From NCBI RefSeq assembly GCF_014356525.2, contig NW_024092868.1, positions 1-64,000 of the forward strand: a stretch of 64,000 nucleotides of DNA. The letters run 5' to 3'. The notes beneath the pieces were generated by a model. That model ran no database searches. It was not told the DNA's origin and worked only from the letters and a program-made list of their open reading frames with translations. Every line of letters starts with the position of its first letter. Position 1 is the first letter of the stretch. A program made the translations under genes and the position numbers. This stretch comes from Nilaparvata lugens (taxonomy: Eukaryota > Arthropoda > Insecta > Hemiptera > Delphacidae). Below, in pieces: positions 11,401 through 19,930 of this stretch.

Positions 11401-14400
11401 AACAGTAGACCTCACGCAGTATTCTCACCCACAAGTACCTGATTGAAACTATAGACCTTATGGAAATACAGCAATAGACTGGCTTCTCCACACATCTGTG
11501 TAATCACTTGTCAGCTGATTTATGATGAATAATTCTATAGTCTGATTTCTACTCTAATATTGGCGTATGAAGGAGGCTCCTTTTTCCTTTTATATTATCC
11601 TTGAAATGCAAAATTTCCAAAAACTTTGTATATACTTCGATGCGCAATTTAAAAAGGAACATAGGTACCTGTCAAATTTCATGAAAATCTATTACCGCGT
11701 TTCGTCGTAAATGCGCAACATAAATAAACATTTAAACATTAAGAGAAATGCCAAACCGTCGACTTGAATCTTAGACCTCACTTCGCTCGGTCAATAAATT
11801 ATTCACTAATTTGTAACCCAACTTTAAACAATCAATGTTCTAAAAATTTTGGAACAGAAGAAGTTTTGGGCTAGAGCATGCCGATATTAAAAATGAAAAC
11901 TCTGAATTTGACACCAGACTTGGGTCAGCCAGGTCACCCGATATTATTATTTAAATTTCAAAATTGTTATTCAATAATTAAATAATAACTATAAATAAAC
12001 TAATAATAAGTATAGCCACCTCAAGTATACCCAATAATATGTTGAGGAATCAAATTAATACAAATTGAACCAGCCAGATCACCCGATATTATTGACCGAG
12101 CAATGTGAGGTCCAAGATTCAGTCGACGGTTTGGCATTTCTCTTAATGTTTAAATGTTTATATGTTAATAGGTATGTTTATAGCGGTAATAGATTTTCAT
12201 GAAATTTGACAGGTATGTTCCTTTTTTAATTGCGCGTCGACGTATATACAAGGTTTTTGGAAATTTTGCATTTCTAGGATAATATAAAAGGAAAAAGGAG
12301 CCTCTTTCATACGCCAATATTAGAGTAAAAATCAGACTATAGGATTATTCATCATAAATCAGCTGACAAGTGATTACACAGATGTGTGAAGAAGCCAGTC
12401 TATTGCTGTATTTCCATAAGGTCTATAGTTTCAATCAGGTACTTGTGGATGAGAATACTGTGTGAGGTCTACTGTTCACAGAACTACTAGTTTATTATCA
12501 TTAAACGAAAATCCAAATTAAAATGCTGTAATTCACCCCGAAGACTTCTGCTACTGCAAATATTGATAACAGGGTAAACAGCTAGATGGAAATTCGATGA
12601 GCGCTACTATTCAGAAATTATTTGTCAGCCCGGGAATTGAACTCGGTACCTCCTAATTGCCGGTCAGGAATGCTTACCCTAACTGACAATCTCTGGATAT
12701 TTTGGAATAGTAGCGCTCATCGAATTTCCATCTAGCTGTTTACCCTGTTGCAGTAGCAGAAGTCTTCGGGGGTGAATTACAGCATTTAATTTGGATTTTC
12801 TTTTAATAACAATAATTAATTTATTAGCTTTTGAATAGTATTGCATTGTATTGTAATTTATTCGCCAAATAATTTTACAGACATAAATCTACAATCACAA
12901 AATAATAACAAAAGTTAACAAAAGTACAAAATTTTAGAAGTATACAGTACAATAATAAAAATTAACAATATTATGAGTAACTAATTGTAATAATTGCAAT
13001 ATCTTAGTAATTTTCATCTGTAGACCCGATATTATTATTATTATTCCGATGTTAAAATTGTTATTCAATAAATAAATAAAAACTATAGCCTACCTCAAAG
13101 TGTACCCAAGAATATGCTGAGAAATCAATTTTTTCGAACTCGTGTATCTTGAGTTCCGGAAATGATTTATTTGAGTGTATTATTGTTCTGGACCCATTCT
13201 GTTTATTGATTATTACTGTAGAGAGAGGCAAATCTTGGCCAATATGGCAGATACAATTCTCAGTGCTGATATTATTCTCACTGAAATCCTTCATTGCAAA
13301 TCTGTAAATTAAATAAAAGTTGGTGATTGGTTGATGATATACAATTCACTGTACATCAGAAACCAGATTATAAATATTATTTAGCACCTAGGCTACAAAA
13401 TTTTCTTTATAACAGAAACATTTATGTCTATAGTGAGGTCCAAGTTATAATGGCAGTGTTTGATTAGCAATGTTATTGCTATCCTTGTCTATCATTCAAC
13501 AAAGCGGATAGTGCTATCACTTCATCGCTTTGCTCTGTTGCCAGATCGTCTTTTAACAATGTAGGATTAATAATTAACAAAATATTTCATCTTAATAATG
13601 AAAATTAATTATAAATTTATTGAAAAATATAATTTCTTGCTTAACCTTCCGGCAGTCGCACTGTTGTAAAAAGTACATAAGAGTGTCAGTTTTTTTGCTG
13701 CACAAAACTATTTCATTTCATAATTTCTTTATTCATAAATTTGTACAGTGTATACAATGAATAGAGTCAAAAATATATATCTTTGATTAGATACAATTAA
13801 AAATAAAATACATAAAAATAAAACATCTACAGAATACAACAACAGAAACATACAATACAATTCAACTCATAGGAGCTGATCTCATTCATTCAAATATTCT
13901 TCGATATTATAAAGAGCTCTTCCAGTTAAATATCTCTTTAATTCCAATTTGAATTTATTGGGATTCAGCTCTTGTTGGATTCGCGTCGGTAGCTTGTTAT
14001 AGAACTTGGCTCCTATGTATGTGGGCTTCTTCTTGTAGAACTCAAGTCTATGGCTTTGCAAATGTAAAAGTTTATCTCTGTTTCTAGTGCTGTACCTATG
14101 ATAATGTCCTAACGTCAAAATATTTCCAAGATTTTCTTTCACACACATAATTGTCTCAAAGATTTAAAGACTGTAAACTGTCATTATATTTAAGTGAGCG
14201 AAATGTTTTTTAACTGTTGCTATGGGGTCTAGGTGTAAAATTATTCTTGAAGCTTGTTTTTGTGCTTTGAGAATTGAATCCATGTTCTGATTTGAAGTAG
14301 ATACATAAAGACTTATACCAAAGGATATTATAGAGTGTATGTAGGCAAAATAAATCATTTTTCGCGTTTCCATTTTACGAGTCATTTTTCTAAGAGCATA

Positions 14401-16515
14401 TAATCCACTCAATACCCGTGACAAAACCCTTTTGTGACATGTTCTGTCCAATTCAAGTTTTGATCGGTACTGTTAATCCCAAGAACTTGGTAGAGGTGGA
14501 CTGAGAAATGACTTTGTTGTCCAAATTTATTGAAGGAAAAAATGTTTTTACCTGCTGTGTAGTAAATGTCAATAGGTTCGTTTTACTCATAGTAATTATT
14601 AATTTATTGTTCATCAGATGTTCTGCCAAAGTGGAGAGGTTTGATTCTATTATCTCAATAACATTCTGGGATTTGGCTGATATTTTTAGGTTTGCGTCAT
14701 CAGCATACAAAACTAGCTCACTATTGCCTTCGAGATATGGTATACCTTTCATATTGAATGGGGTGGTGTCAGTGAATGAGTCACCTATGCATTCCAAAGC
14801 TTTTCCCCCATCACTCCACTGAGTTGCAGTATCAACCGAGCAATGGTTCAGTCTTTAAGTGCCATTTAGTCGCGACAGTGCATACAATAGGGAAATACTG
14901 TATACGGGGACTGTAAACGAACCAATAACACATAATTGATGGCTTTGCTTGATGTACCTTATTGGGCTATGAAATGGTAATTATCGAAATGTTCATAGGC
15001 ATAAAATAATCCAAGAAGATGGAAAAAGTAATTATACAATTAATTAATATGTTTTGACAGTAAACAGAGTACATAACACTTGGAAAATTGGATGTTGTAA
15101 AAAATACAACACGCGACTGCTCGTGTGACTGAGTAGGGCGCGACTACCGGAAGGTTAATAAAATAAAAGTGATTCTTTCAAACGATAATGAACAGTTAAT
15201 ATTACATCAATAAACCTGTACCGTACCAGCCACCGTCTATAGAAGGCATTGACAAGACAGAGGATCGGCATCGTTTTTCTCCTATCTTTCTCCACTGCCT
15301 TCATAACGTGCACCTCACTATAGATTTTTTAATTATTTTAATATTCTAATACTCACTCACTGAATAGATCGTTACTCATACTCCCAAGGAATTCACAGTC
15401 AGCTCCCAACTGTGATAATACTGTACACATATTTGATGCATTTCCTCCTCTTTGCATGCAATGCTCTACAGATCTGAAAAATCAAGAAATTGTGAAATTT
15501 TGGTATCTTGATCTCAGGAGCTTTGATTTCCAAGGTTTTTGGAAATTTTGCATTTCAAGGATAATATAAAAGGAAAAAGGAGCCTCCTTCATACGCCAAT
15601 ATTAGAGTAAAAATCAGACTTATTCATCATAAATCAGCTGACAAGTGATTACACAGATATGTGGAGAAGCCAGTCTATTGCTGTATTTCCATAAGGTCTA
15701 CAGTTTCAATCAGGTACTTGTGGATGAGAATACTGCGTGAGGTCTACTGTTCACAGAACTACTAGTATTAACTGTAGCCCACATTCTTGTTTAAAATAAT
15801 CAAATACATTTTTAATGATTGAATAATTGACCGAGCGAAGTGAGTTTTAAGATTCAAGTCGACGGTTTGGCATTTCTCTTAATGTTTATATGTTGCGCAT
15901 TTACGGCGAAACGCGGTAATAGGTTTTCATGAAATTTGACAGGTATGTTCCTTTTTTAGTTGCGCGTCGTCGTATATACAAGATTTTTGGAAACTTTGCA
16001 TTTCATGGATAATATAAAAGGAAAAATGAGCCTATCCTTCATACGCCAATATTAGAGTAAAAATCAGACTATAGAATTATTCGTCATAAATCAGCTGACA
16101 AGAGATTACACAGATATGTGGAGAAGCCAGTCTATTGCTGTATTTCCATAAGGTCTATAGTTTCAATCAGGTACTTGTAGATGAGAATACTGCGTGAGGT
16201 CTACTGTTCACAGAACGACTAGTAAATATTTCCATAATGTAGATGAAATATTTTGTAAATCAATTACATTTCTAAATTGTAAAAACACGATCTAAAAGAG
16301 ACCTAAAAGAGGATAGTGTCATCTATTTTGTCGAATGATAGACAAGGATAGCAACACCAATGTTATTCAAATACTGCCATCGTAACATGGACCTTACTTC
16401 AATATTTTAGTTAATGAACGTACCTTCTGTCAGAATCTTCATCCGGAAAACATTCACACACCTGAACAATGTCCACGCAAACAAGTCCGACGCAAAGTAT
16501 TTTCCTTGGTTTCAT
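2364..16515 (-). CDS. KHK: Ketohexokinase (fructokinase), complete six-exon gene
   Basis: PfkB-family sugar kinase that phosphorylates fructose to fructose-1-phosphate with ATP in the cytosol. I assembled it from six exons: 16424-16515, 15357-15473, 13094-13301, 10402-10631, 4518-4675 and 2364-2473. Every junction has GT/AG and the phases match (2, 2, 0, 2, 1), giving 915 nt, i.e. 304 residues plus stop; human KHK is about 298. Visible residues: Asp15 in GLVCVDIV, the sugar-binding segment QRGGNASN (Asn42, Asn45), the block SVEIEKPR, and the PfkB signature DTLGAGDTF with catalytic Asp about 256. The C-terminus carries [15 protein letters not shown]. Only one exon 3 is present, so no sign of the vertebrate 3A/3C alternative pair. 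The introns hold nearly all the transposons of the first 16 kb. The reading frame is intact, so the gene is probably functional. Start: the ATG at 16515 is followed directly by the conserved N-terminus. Confidence 0.93.
2728..2985 (+). mobile_element. tRNA-derived SINE (SINE2) in KHK intron 5
   Basis: tRNA-like head with A-box (TGGCCGTAGTCGAGTGG) and B-box (GGGTTCAAATCCCGG). The body segment is shared with SINE1, then comes a tail ending in ATT/TTTA repeats. The last part (CAGCCAGGTCAC then CGATATTATTATT) recurs as 3' fragments near 11893-11945 and 12070-12090. Confidence 0.75.
2986..3534. other. KHK intron 5 spacer
   Basis: AT-rich intronic sequence; I see no further gene or repeat family in it. 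Confidence 0.5.
3535..3682. mobile_element. Palindromic MITE (family P), copy 2
   Basis: Near-perfect palindrome of about 148 bp with GTGCCGGTTGCACAAAAGCC at one end and its inverse at the other. Lies in KHK intron 5. Confidence 0.75.
3683..4142. other. KHK intron 5 spacer with a possible non-LTR 3' tail
   Basis: Mostly unrecognised. AATAAAGTAC followed by four ATCA-type repeats at about 4100-4125 looks like the 3' end of a plus-strand non-LTR element of which little else remains. Confidence 0.35.
4143..4357. mobile_element. MITE-A, complete copy in KHK intron 5
   Basis: 215 bp, same terminal inverted repeats as 690-904 but oriented the other way. TA at 4141-4142 and 4358-4359. Confidence 0.8.
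4518..4675 (-). CDS. KHK: KHK exon 5 (PfkB signature exon)
   Basis: Flanked by acceptor TTTTGTAG and donor G|GTAAAT. Encodes [14 protein letters not shown] and [20 protein letters not shown]. This exon holds the anion hole GAGD and the catalytic base. Confidence 0.93.
4800..5460 (+). pseudogene. Non-LTR retrotransposon fragment, C-terminal end of reverse transcriptase ORF
   Basis: The plus strand encodes the tail of an endonuclease/reverse-transcriptase polyprotein: FTYLGSC, then [42 protein letters not shown] and a GRP-containing end with KRWED-like residues. This block follows the RT palm in many insect non-LTR elements (RTE/Jockey-like; clade not fixed). The RT core is missing and the frame shifts at least twice (near 4870 and 5280), so this is a 5'-truncated dead copy in KHK intron 4. 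Confidence 0.8.
5744..5914. repeat. Fold-back repeat (palindromic MITE) in KHK intron 4
   Basis: Two arms of about 60-70 bp in inverted orientation (CCACCTCTAA to AGGCCTAGAA and the reverse) around a roughly 45-bp centre. Non-coding; target duplication not clear. Confidence 0.65.
5915..6460. other. KHK intron 4 spacer
   Basis: AT-rich intronic sequence without recognisable coding or repeat structure. Confidence 0.5.
6461..8112. mobile_element. CCCTAGGG-family element with about 100-bp terminal inverted repeats and an internal tandem duplication
   Basis: Both ends carry the same roughly 100-bp inverted repeat (left CCACTTGGATGTAATGAGCT; right its complement, ending 8111). Between them are two nearly identical units of 727 and 724 bp, judged by the CCCTAGGG boundaries at 6556, 7283 and 8007. 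No coding capacity seen. The same ends recur at 24902 and 27443. Confidence 0.7.
8107..10150. mobile_element. Inverted third copy of the CCCTAGGG unit, split by a Gypsy fragment
   Basis: From 8107 the sequence is the reverse complement of the 7276-8010 unit. It is broken at 8511-9765 by Gypsy pol sequence and then continues to the TCCTCGGCCTACGGCC region near 10070-10140. A 76-77-bp direct repeat of unit sequence borders the Gypsy part (8434-8510 and 9766-9841). Confidence 0.7.
8511..9765 (+). pseudogene. Gypsy-type LTR retrotransposon integrase, truncated and frameshifted
   Basis: The plus strand encodes an integrase: the segment before the integrase (VMYGWPEG), the HHCC zinc-binding domain (LHCGHLGI, then C..C), and the catalytic core with Asp in LDFLGP, Asp in ISDNGPPF and Glu in [10 protein letters not shown]-terminal GPY/F-like module follows ([18 protein letters not shown]). 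The frame breaks near 8825, between the zinc domain and the core, so the copy cannot make one protein. Protease, reverse transcriptase, RNase H and LTRs are absent. It lies inside an inverted non-coding repeat within KHK intron 4. Ginger transposons also carry Gypsy-like integrases, but the upstream linker here is that of a Gypsy polyprotein. Confidence 0.85.
10219..10374. mobile_element. Palindromic MITE (family P), diverged copy 3
   Basis: Same arm order as 3535-3682 with many substitutions; lies in KHK intron 4 close to exon 4. Confidence 0.6.
10402..10631 (-). CDS. KHK: KHK exon 4
   Basis: Acceptor TTTCCAG, donor GG|GTGAGT. Begins [13 protein letters not shown] and contains ISVEIEKPR and [11 protein letters not shown], matching the centre of the PfkB fold in ketohexokinases. 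Confidence 0.92.
10749..11219. mobile_element. TTAA-flanked MITE (piggyBac-like), complete copy
   Basis: 471 bp starting CCTTCCGGTAGTCGCGC and ending in its inverse (GCGCGACTGACGGAAGG). Flanked by CTAA (10745-10748) and TTAA (11220-11223); the first is a one-base variant of TTAA. TTAA duplication is characteristic of piggyBac-type transposition. No coding capacity. Lies in KHK intron 3. Confidence 0.75.
11397..11794 (-). mobile_element. Helitron-like non-autonomous repeat H, copy 1
   Basis: About 400-bp repeat. In its own direction it starts TTGACCGAGCGAAGTGAGGT after an A and ends GAACTACTAG before a T. No terminal inverted repeats. Seven copies lie in the window (also 12092, 15531 partial, 15827, 18182, 20608, 27683). 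Confidence 0.7.
11795..12091. repeat. Spacer with SINE2-type 3' fragments
   Basis: Two short pieces matching the 3' end of SINE2 (GTCAGCCAGGTCACCCGATA near 11925 and a similar piece near 12070), each followed by ATT-rich sequence. Confidence 0.5.
12092..12490 (+). mobile_element. Helitron-like repeat H, copy 2
   Basis: Full-length copy, A before TTGACCGAGC and T after the terminal CTAG. Opposite orientation to copy 1, in the same KHK intron. Confidence 0.7.
12518..12795. repeat. Fold-back repeat with a tRNA-like centre
   Basis: Two inverted arms of about 80-90 bp (12518-12600 and 12705-12795; AAATGCTGTAATTCACCCC and its inverse). The centre, read on the minus strand, resembles a SINE head: an A-box-like GTTAGGGTAAGCA and a B-box-like GAGTTCAATTCCCGGG. 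Lies in KHK intron 3. Confidence 0.6.
13094..13301 (-). CDS. KHK: KHK exon 3
   Basis: Acceptor TTTACAG, donor GAG|GTAGGC. Encodes [19 protein letters not shown] and the stretch ending WVHFE, equivalent to the conserved strand before GRN in ketohexokinases. Confidence 0.92.
13645..15154. mobile_element. TTAA-flanked MITE (middle layer), inverted relative of 10749-11219
   Basis: Starts CCTTCCGGCAGTCGC, ends with the inverse, and is flanked by TTAA on both sides (13641-13644, 15155-15158). Without the 1039-bp inner insertion it would be about 470 bp, like 10749-11219. Confidence 0.8.
13713..14751 (-). pseudogene. 5'-truncated non-LTR retrotransposon (inner layer), reverse transcriptase C-terminal part
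   Basis: The minus strand encodes the reverse-transcriptase palm from [12 protein letters not shown] (catalytic YADD) through KTNLLTF and FLGLTV, then the thumb and tail ([30 protein letters not shown]) in three frames, so at least two frameshifts. The 3' untranslated region ends AATAAAGAAATTATGAAATG. A 4-bp TATT duplication flanks it (13709-13712, 14752-14755). The copy starts inside the RT domain, a typical 5' truncation; clade uncertain (CR1/Jockey-like). Confidence 0.8.
15357..15473 (-). CDS. KHK: KHK exon 2 (sugar-binding motif)
   Basis: Acceptor TTTTTCAG, donor TGA|GTGAGT. Encodes [20 protein letters not shown] and [22 protein letters not shown] is the fructose-binding segment. I chose the second of three overlapping GTGAGT/GTATT donors because it alone fits the phase of exon 3. 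Confidence 0.92.
15531..15765 (+). mobile_element. Helitron-like repeat H, 5'-truncated copy 3
   Basis: Only the last 235 bp, ending GAACTACTAG before T; lies in KHK intron 1. Confidence 0.65.
15827..16222 (+). mobile_element. Helitron-like repeat H, copy 4
   Basis: Full-length copy in the same direction as copy 3 and 61 bp downstream of it. A before TTGACCGAGC, T after CTAG. Confidence 0.7.
16270..16398. mobile_element. MITE-A/B right-end fragment in KHK intron 1
   Basis: Matches the right part of MITE-A/B (GATAGACAAGGATAGCAACA and a diverged terminal repeat), with no left end. Confidence 0.55.
16424..16515 (-). CDS. KHK: KHK exon 1 (start codon, catalytic-site Asp15)
   Basis: ATG at 16515-16513; encodes [20 protein letters not shown], then FPDEDSDR to donor AG|GTACG. 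Gly10 and Asp15 sit exactly where ketohexokinases have them. Too short to show as a long open frame. Confidence 0.92.
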
Positions 16516-16922
16516 TTTCAAACTGATGTATAACCTCTTTAAACGCAAGAGAGCTGGTAGGTGGTGAAATAAAAATGAAATTTAATGAGAGCTGGTTAAA
16601 TAAGTTACCAACAATTGTAATAATATTATTAAACGAAATTCCAAATTAATATTAACAGATTGAGTTGATTGACTGAAAATGTAGGCCTAATGATATGCGA
16701 AAATAACTTTTTTAATACCTCCATTCCAACCAACGCTAAAAGTTTAAAGTTTGGAGTCTAACTCAGTGTAAGAAAGTGTGTTGTGAGATTTGAATCAAAC
16801 TTATTTATGTCAGTACACACCATACAGAAGTATCAATACCTACCATCTAACCAATGCTGACAGCTTAAAGTGAGTCTCACTAGAACAGCTGATAAAATGT
16901 GACCTTGACACGATTTCTAGCA
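16516..16922. other. Region upstream of KHK
   Basis: Expected place of the KHK promoter and 5' leader. No TATA box or other element that I can support. Confidence 0.35.
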
Positions 16923-17507
16923 CAGTGAGTTCTACGTTACAATGACAATGGAGAAGATATAGTGAGGTCCACGTTATAATGACAGTATTTGATCAACTTT
17001 GGTTTTGCTATCCTTGTCTATCATTCGACAAAGCCGGTGGTACTATCCTTTTCTTGGTCCACAACGGTGCCAATTATGTTTTTGACAGTGTAGAAATATG
17101 ATTAATAATTAATGCAGAGAATCGGCATCGCTATTCTTCTATCTTCATCCACTGTCATTATAACGTGGACCTTACTATAGGAGAACAACGTTGCCCATCC
17201 TCTGTCTTGTCAATGCTTTCTATAGACGGTAGCTGATACAGGTTTATTGATGTAATATTAACTGTTCATTCTTGTTTAAAATAATCAATTATATTTTATT
17301 GAGCAAGAAATGATTTTTTCAATAATTTCATAATGAAGATGAAATATTTTCCTAATTATTTTTAATTCTACATTGTTTAAGAGGCAATCTGGCAACAGAG
17401 CAAAGCGAGAAAGAGATAGCGCTATCAGCTTTGTTGAATGATAGACAAGGATAGCAATAGCCTACCATTGCTAAACAAACACTGCCATTATAACGTGGAC
17501 CACACTA
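16923..17507. mobile_element. MITE-B copy interrupted by MITE-A
   Basis: Diverged left end (GTGAGTTCTACGTTACAATG). The right end has the usual terminal repeat followed by TA at 17508-17509. It is split at 16960-17177 by a complete MITE-A. Confidence 0.7.
16960..17177. mobile_element. MITE-A inserted into MITE-B
   Basis: 218 bp with perfect-looking terminal repeats and TA duplications (16958-16959, 17178-17179). Removing it and one TA rejoins MITE-B sequence as seen at 28733-28760. Confidence 0.8.
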
Positions 17508-17509
17508 TA

Positions 17510-18164
17510 GAACTTGACTGGCTTTGATTGATCTGAACAAAAGCTTTAGCGTACATTCGTAGATAATAGATAGCAACGGATATTGGGTAATTTAAAAAAT
17601 ATATATGATTTAAACAATAAATTATTGTATTATTATAATTATTTGTGCCATATATTCAATTAATGGCAAGCACTGACTGAAAGAAAAAGATATCCCATGA
17701 TATAGGGCGTTTATCTTCTAAATTTCACTGTTAACTCAAGACGATAGTCCTAGTAAATATTTTTTTGTAACGCTAGTCTCTCATACTGTTCCATTCTTAT
17801 TTTCTCGCCCAGCCAACACAGTAATAATAGACAATAGTGAACAGTAATCGGCTTGAAATTTGGATCATTAGAGACCTATACCATCTGATAACTTCTTATG
17901 CTATCTTTTCACCATGATTTTAGTCAGTGCTTATCTTGCATTTAATAAATGGCACAGATATAATTATATAATACAATAAATTCTTGTTTAAATGAAATTG
18001 GTTTTTTAAATTTATTCAATATGCATTGATGATAGACTTCAGAATATTATGTTGCATGAGAGACATTGCTGCCTGCTTTCCAAGCAGGTTACAAGTAGAA
18101 AGCAACCAGGTGATGCCAACGCAACAAAAAATAAGAAGTAATTCCATATTGCTACATGCTGCTA
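17510..18164. other. Unannotated spacer
   Basis: AT-rich sequence; no gene or repeat family identified. Confidence 0.5.
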
Positions 18165-18914
18165 AAGTGAGGTCCATGTTACTAGTAGCTCTGTGAACAG
18201 TAGACCTTAAGCAGTATTCTCATCCACAAGTACCTGATTGAAACTATAGACCTAATACAGCAATAGACTGCGGCTTCTCCACACATCTGTGTAATCACTT
18301 GTCAGCTGATTTATGATGAATAATAATTTATAGTCTGATTTTTACTCTAATATTGGCGTATGAAGGAGGCTCCTTTTTCCTTTTATATTATCCTTGAAAT
18401 GCAAAATTTCCAAAAACCTTGTATATACGTCGACGTGCAATTAAAAAATTAGCATACCTGTCAAATTTAATGAAAATCTATTACCGCGTTTCTCCGTAAA
18501 TGCGCAACATATAATCATTAAGAGAAATGCCAAACCGTCGACTTGAATCTTAGACCTCACTTCGCTCGGTCAATAATGGCAGTGTTTGTTAAGCAATGGT
18601 ATTGCTATCATTGTCTATCATTCAACAAAGCGGATAGCGCTATCTCTTTCTCGCTTTGCTCTGTTGCCAGATCGAAGCAGAACAAAGTAGAATATAATAT
18701 AACTAATCAACAAAATATTTATTTCATCTTATGAAAATTTATTATGAAGTTATTGCAAAATATAATTTCTTGCTTAATAAAAAATAATTTATTAATTTAA
18801 ACGAGAATGAACAGTTAATATTACATCAATAAACCTGAATCAGCTACAAGACAGAGGTTCGGCAACGTTGTTCTCCTATCTTTCTTCTCTGCCATTATAA
18901 CGTGGACCTCACTA
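18165..18914. mobile_element. MITE-B copy interrupted by repeat H
   Basis: Left terminal repeat GTGAGGTCCATGTT, then repeat H (18182-18573), then the rest of MITE-B up to TA at 18915-18916. The interior around 18765-18800 (TTCTTGCTTAATAAAA) gives the empty site for the TTAA element nested at 13645. Confidence 0.75.
18182..18573 (-). mobile_element. Helitron-like repeat H, copy 5, with readable insertion site
   Basis: Inserted into GTTATAATGG of MITE-B between A and T (GTTA/TAATGG) with no target duplication. On the element's own strand it runs from TTGACCGAGC to CTAG. Confidence 0.75.
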
Positions 18915-18980
18915 TAGTTGCGTTACTATGATCACACTATGAACAACACTATACAACTTTGCATAGTATTTTGAGAAAGC

Positions 18981-19245
18981 AACTTAAGTTTCCATTGCGT
19001 CAATCATGGTGAAAAATATAGCAAACATGAGTTGCTCTTTCATTGTGAGAGCAGCTTAAGTTGCCATTGCGTCATGGTGATAAATATAGCTAACATGAGT
19101 TGCTCTTTCATTGTGATAGCAACTTAAGTTGTCATTGTATCGTGCTGATAAATATAGCAAACATGATTTGCTCTTTCATTGAGAGAGCAACTTAAGTTGC
19201 CATCGCGTCATGGTGATAAATATAGCAGATATGAGTTGCTCTTTC
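18981..19245. repeat. Tandem repeat, about 70-bp unit, four copies
   Basis: Units begin at about 18981, 19053, 19121 and 19189, each with CTTAAGTTGCCATTGCGTCA-like sequence and GAGTTGCTCTTTCATTG. Non-coding. Confidence 0.75.
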
Positions 19246-19565
19246 AAAGCATTGGATGTGTTCAATGATAAGTGTAACCTGGTTTGCATTGCGTTGCTAT
19301 CGCCTGGTTGCTCTCTGTATCTACCCAGTGTAAGAGGTTTCATATAATTTACAGGATAAGGTGAGCAATCTAGATATTCAGAAAAGAAAAAACAAAAAAT
19401 ATGATGTAATTCAATTTAATCTATAAGAATATAACACTCATAGCTTATAAGACAATACCGTACTTCTGGAAAGTACCATGGCATAGGCCTAGTACTTGGA
19501 TTAGCACCATAATGATCACCAGTAATAATATAATAATTAGCACCACTAATAATGTACATGTTACA

Positions 19566-19820
19566 AAACTAAGATGATACAAAAAATAATGAACCTATTC
19601 AAAACATATACAGATAAATCAGTTTGTCATTATTTTTAGCATTACAGTAATGTTATATTATGGAGTAAGATTATGGATTGCTCAGTATCACAACAAAACA
19701 AAGATTATACAAAAAATAGTAAGCCTATTCAAAGCATATTACAGATAAGTCAGTTTATTTTATTATTTTTAGCATTACAGTGATTTTATATTTATGAAGT
19801 GAATGGTTGATTATGGATTG
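19566..19820. repeat. Diverged tandem duplication, about 140-bp unit
   Basis: Two successive blocks share ATACAAAAAATA, CCTATTCAAA, CAGATAA, TTTTTAGCATTACAGT and GATTATGGATTG in the same order. No coding content. Confidence 0.6.
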
Positions 19821-19930
19821 TTTAGAACACAACAATATAGGACTGAATCTAATAAAATACTATAATACATTTCATTATAGAATAATAGAAATTTAATTGT
19901 GATTATAGAGCCAAATAATTAAAACACATA

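Larger units (their letters stand above)
13431..15320. mobile_element. MITE-B (outer layer of a three-level nest) in KHK intron 2
   Basis: Same terminal repeats as MITE-A but a longer, different interior. Flanked by TA (13429-13430 and 15321-15322). Relatives lie at 18165-18914 and 28710-29085. This copy is interrupted at 13645-15154 by a TTAA-flanked element. Confidence 0.75.
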
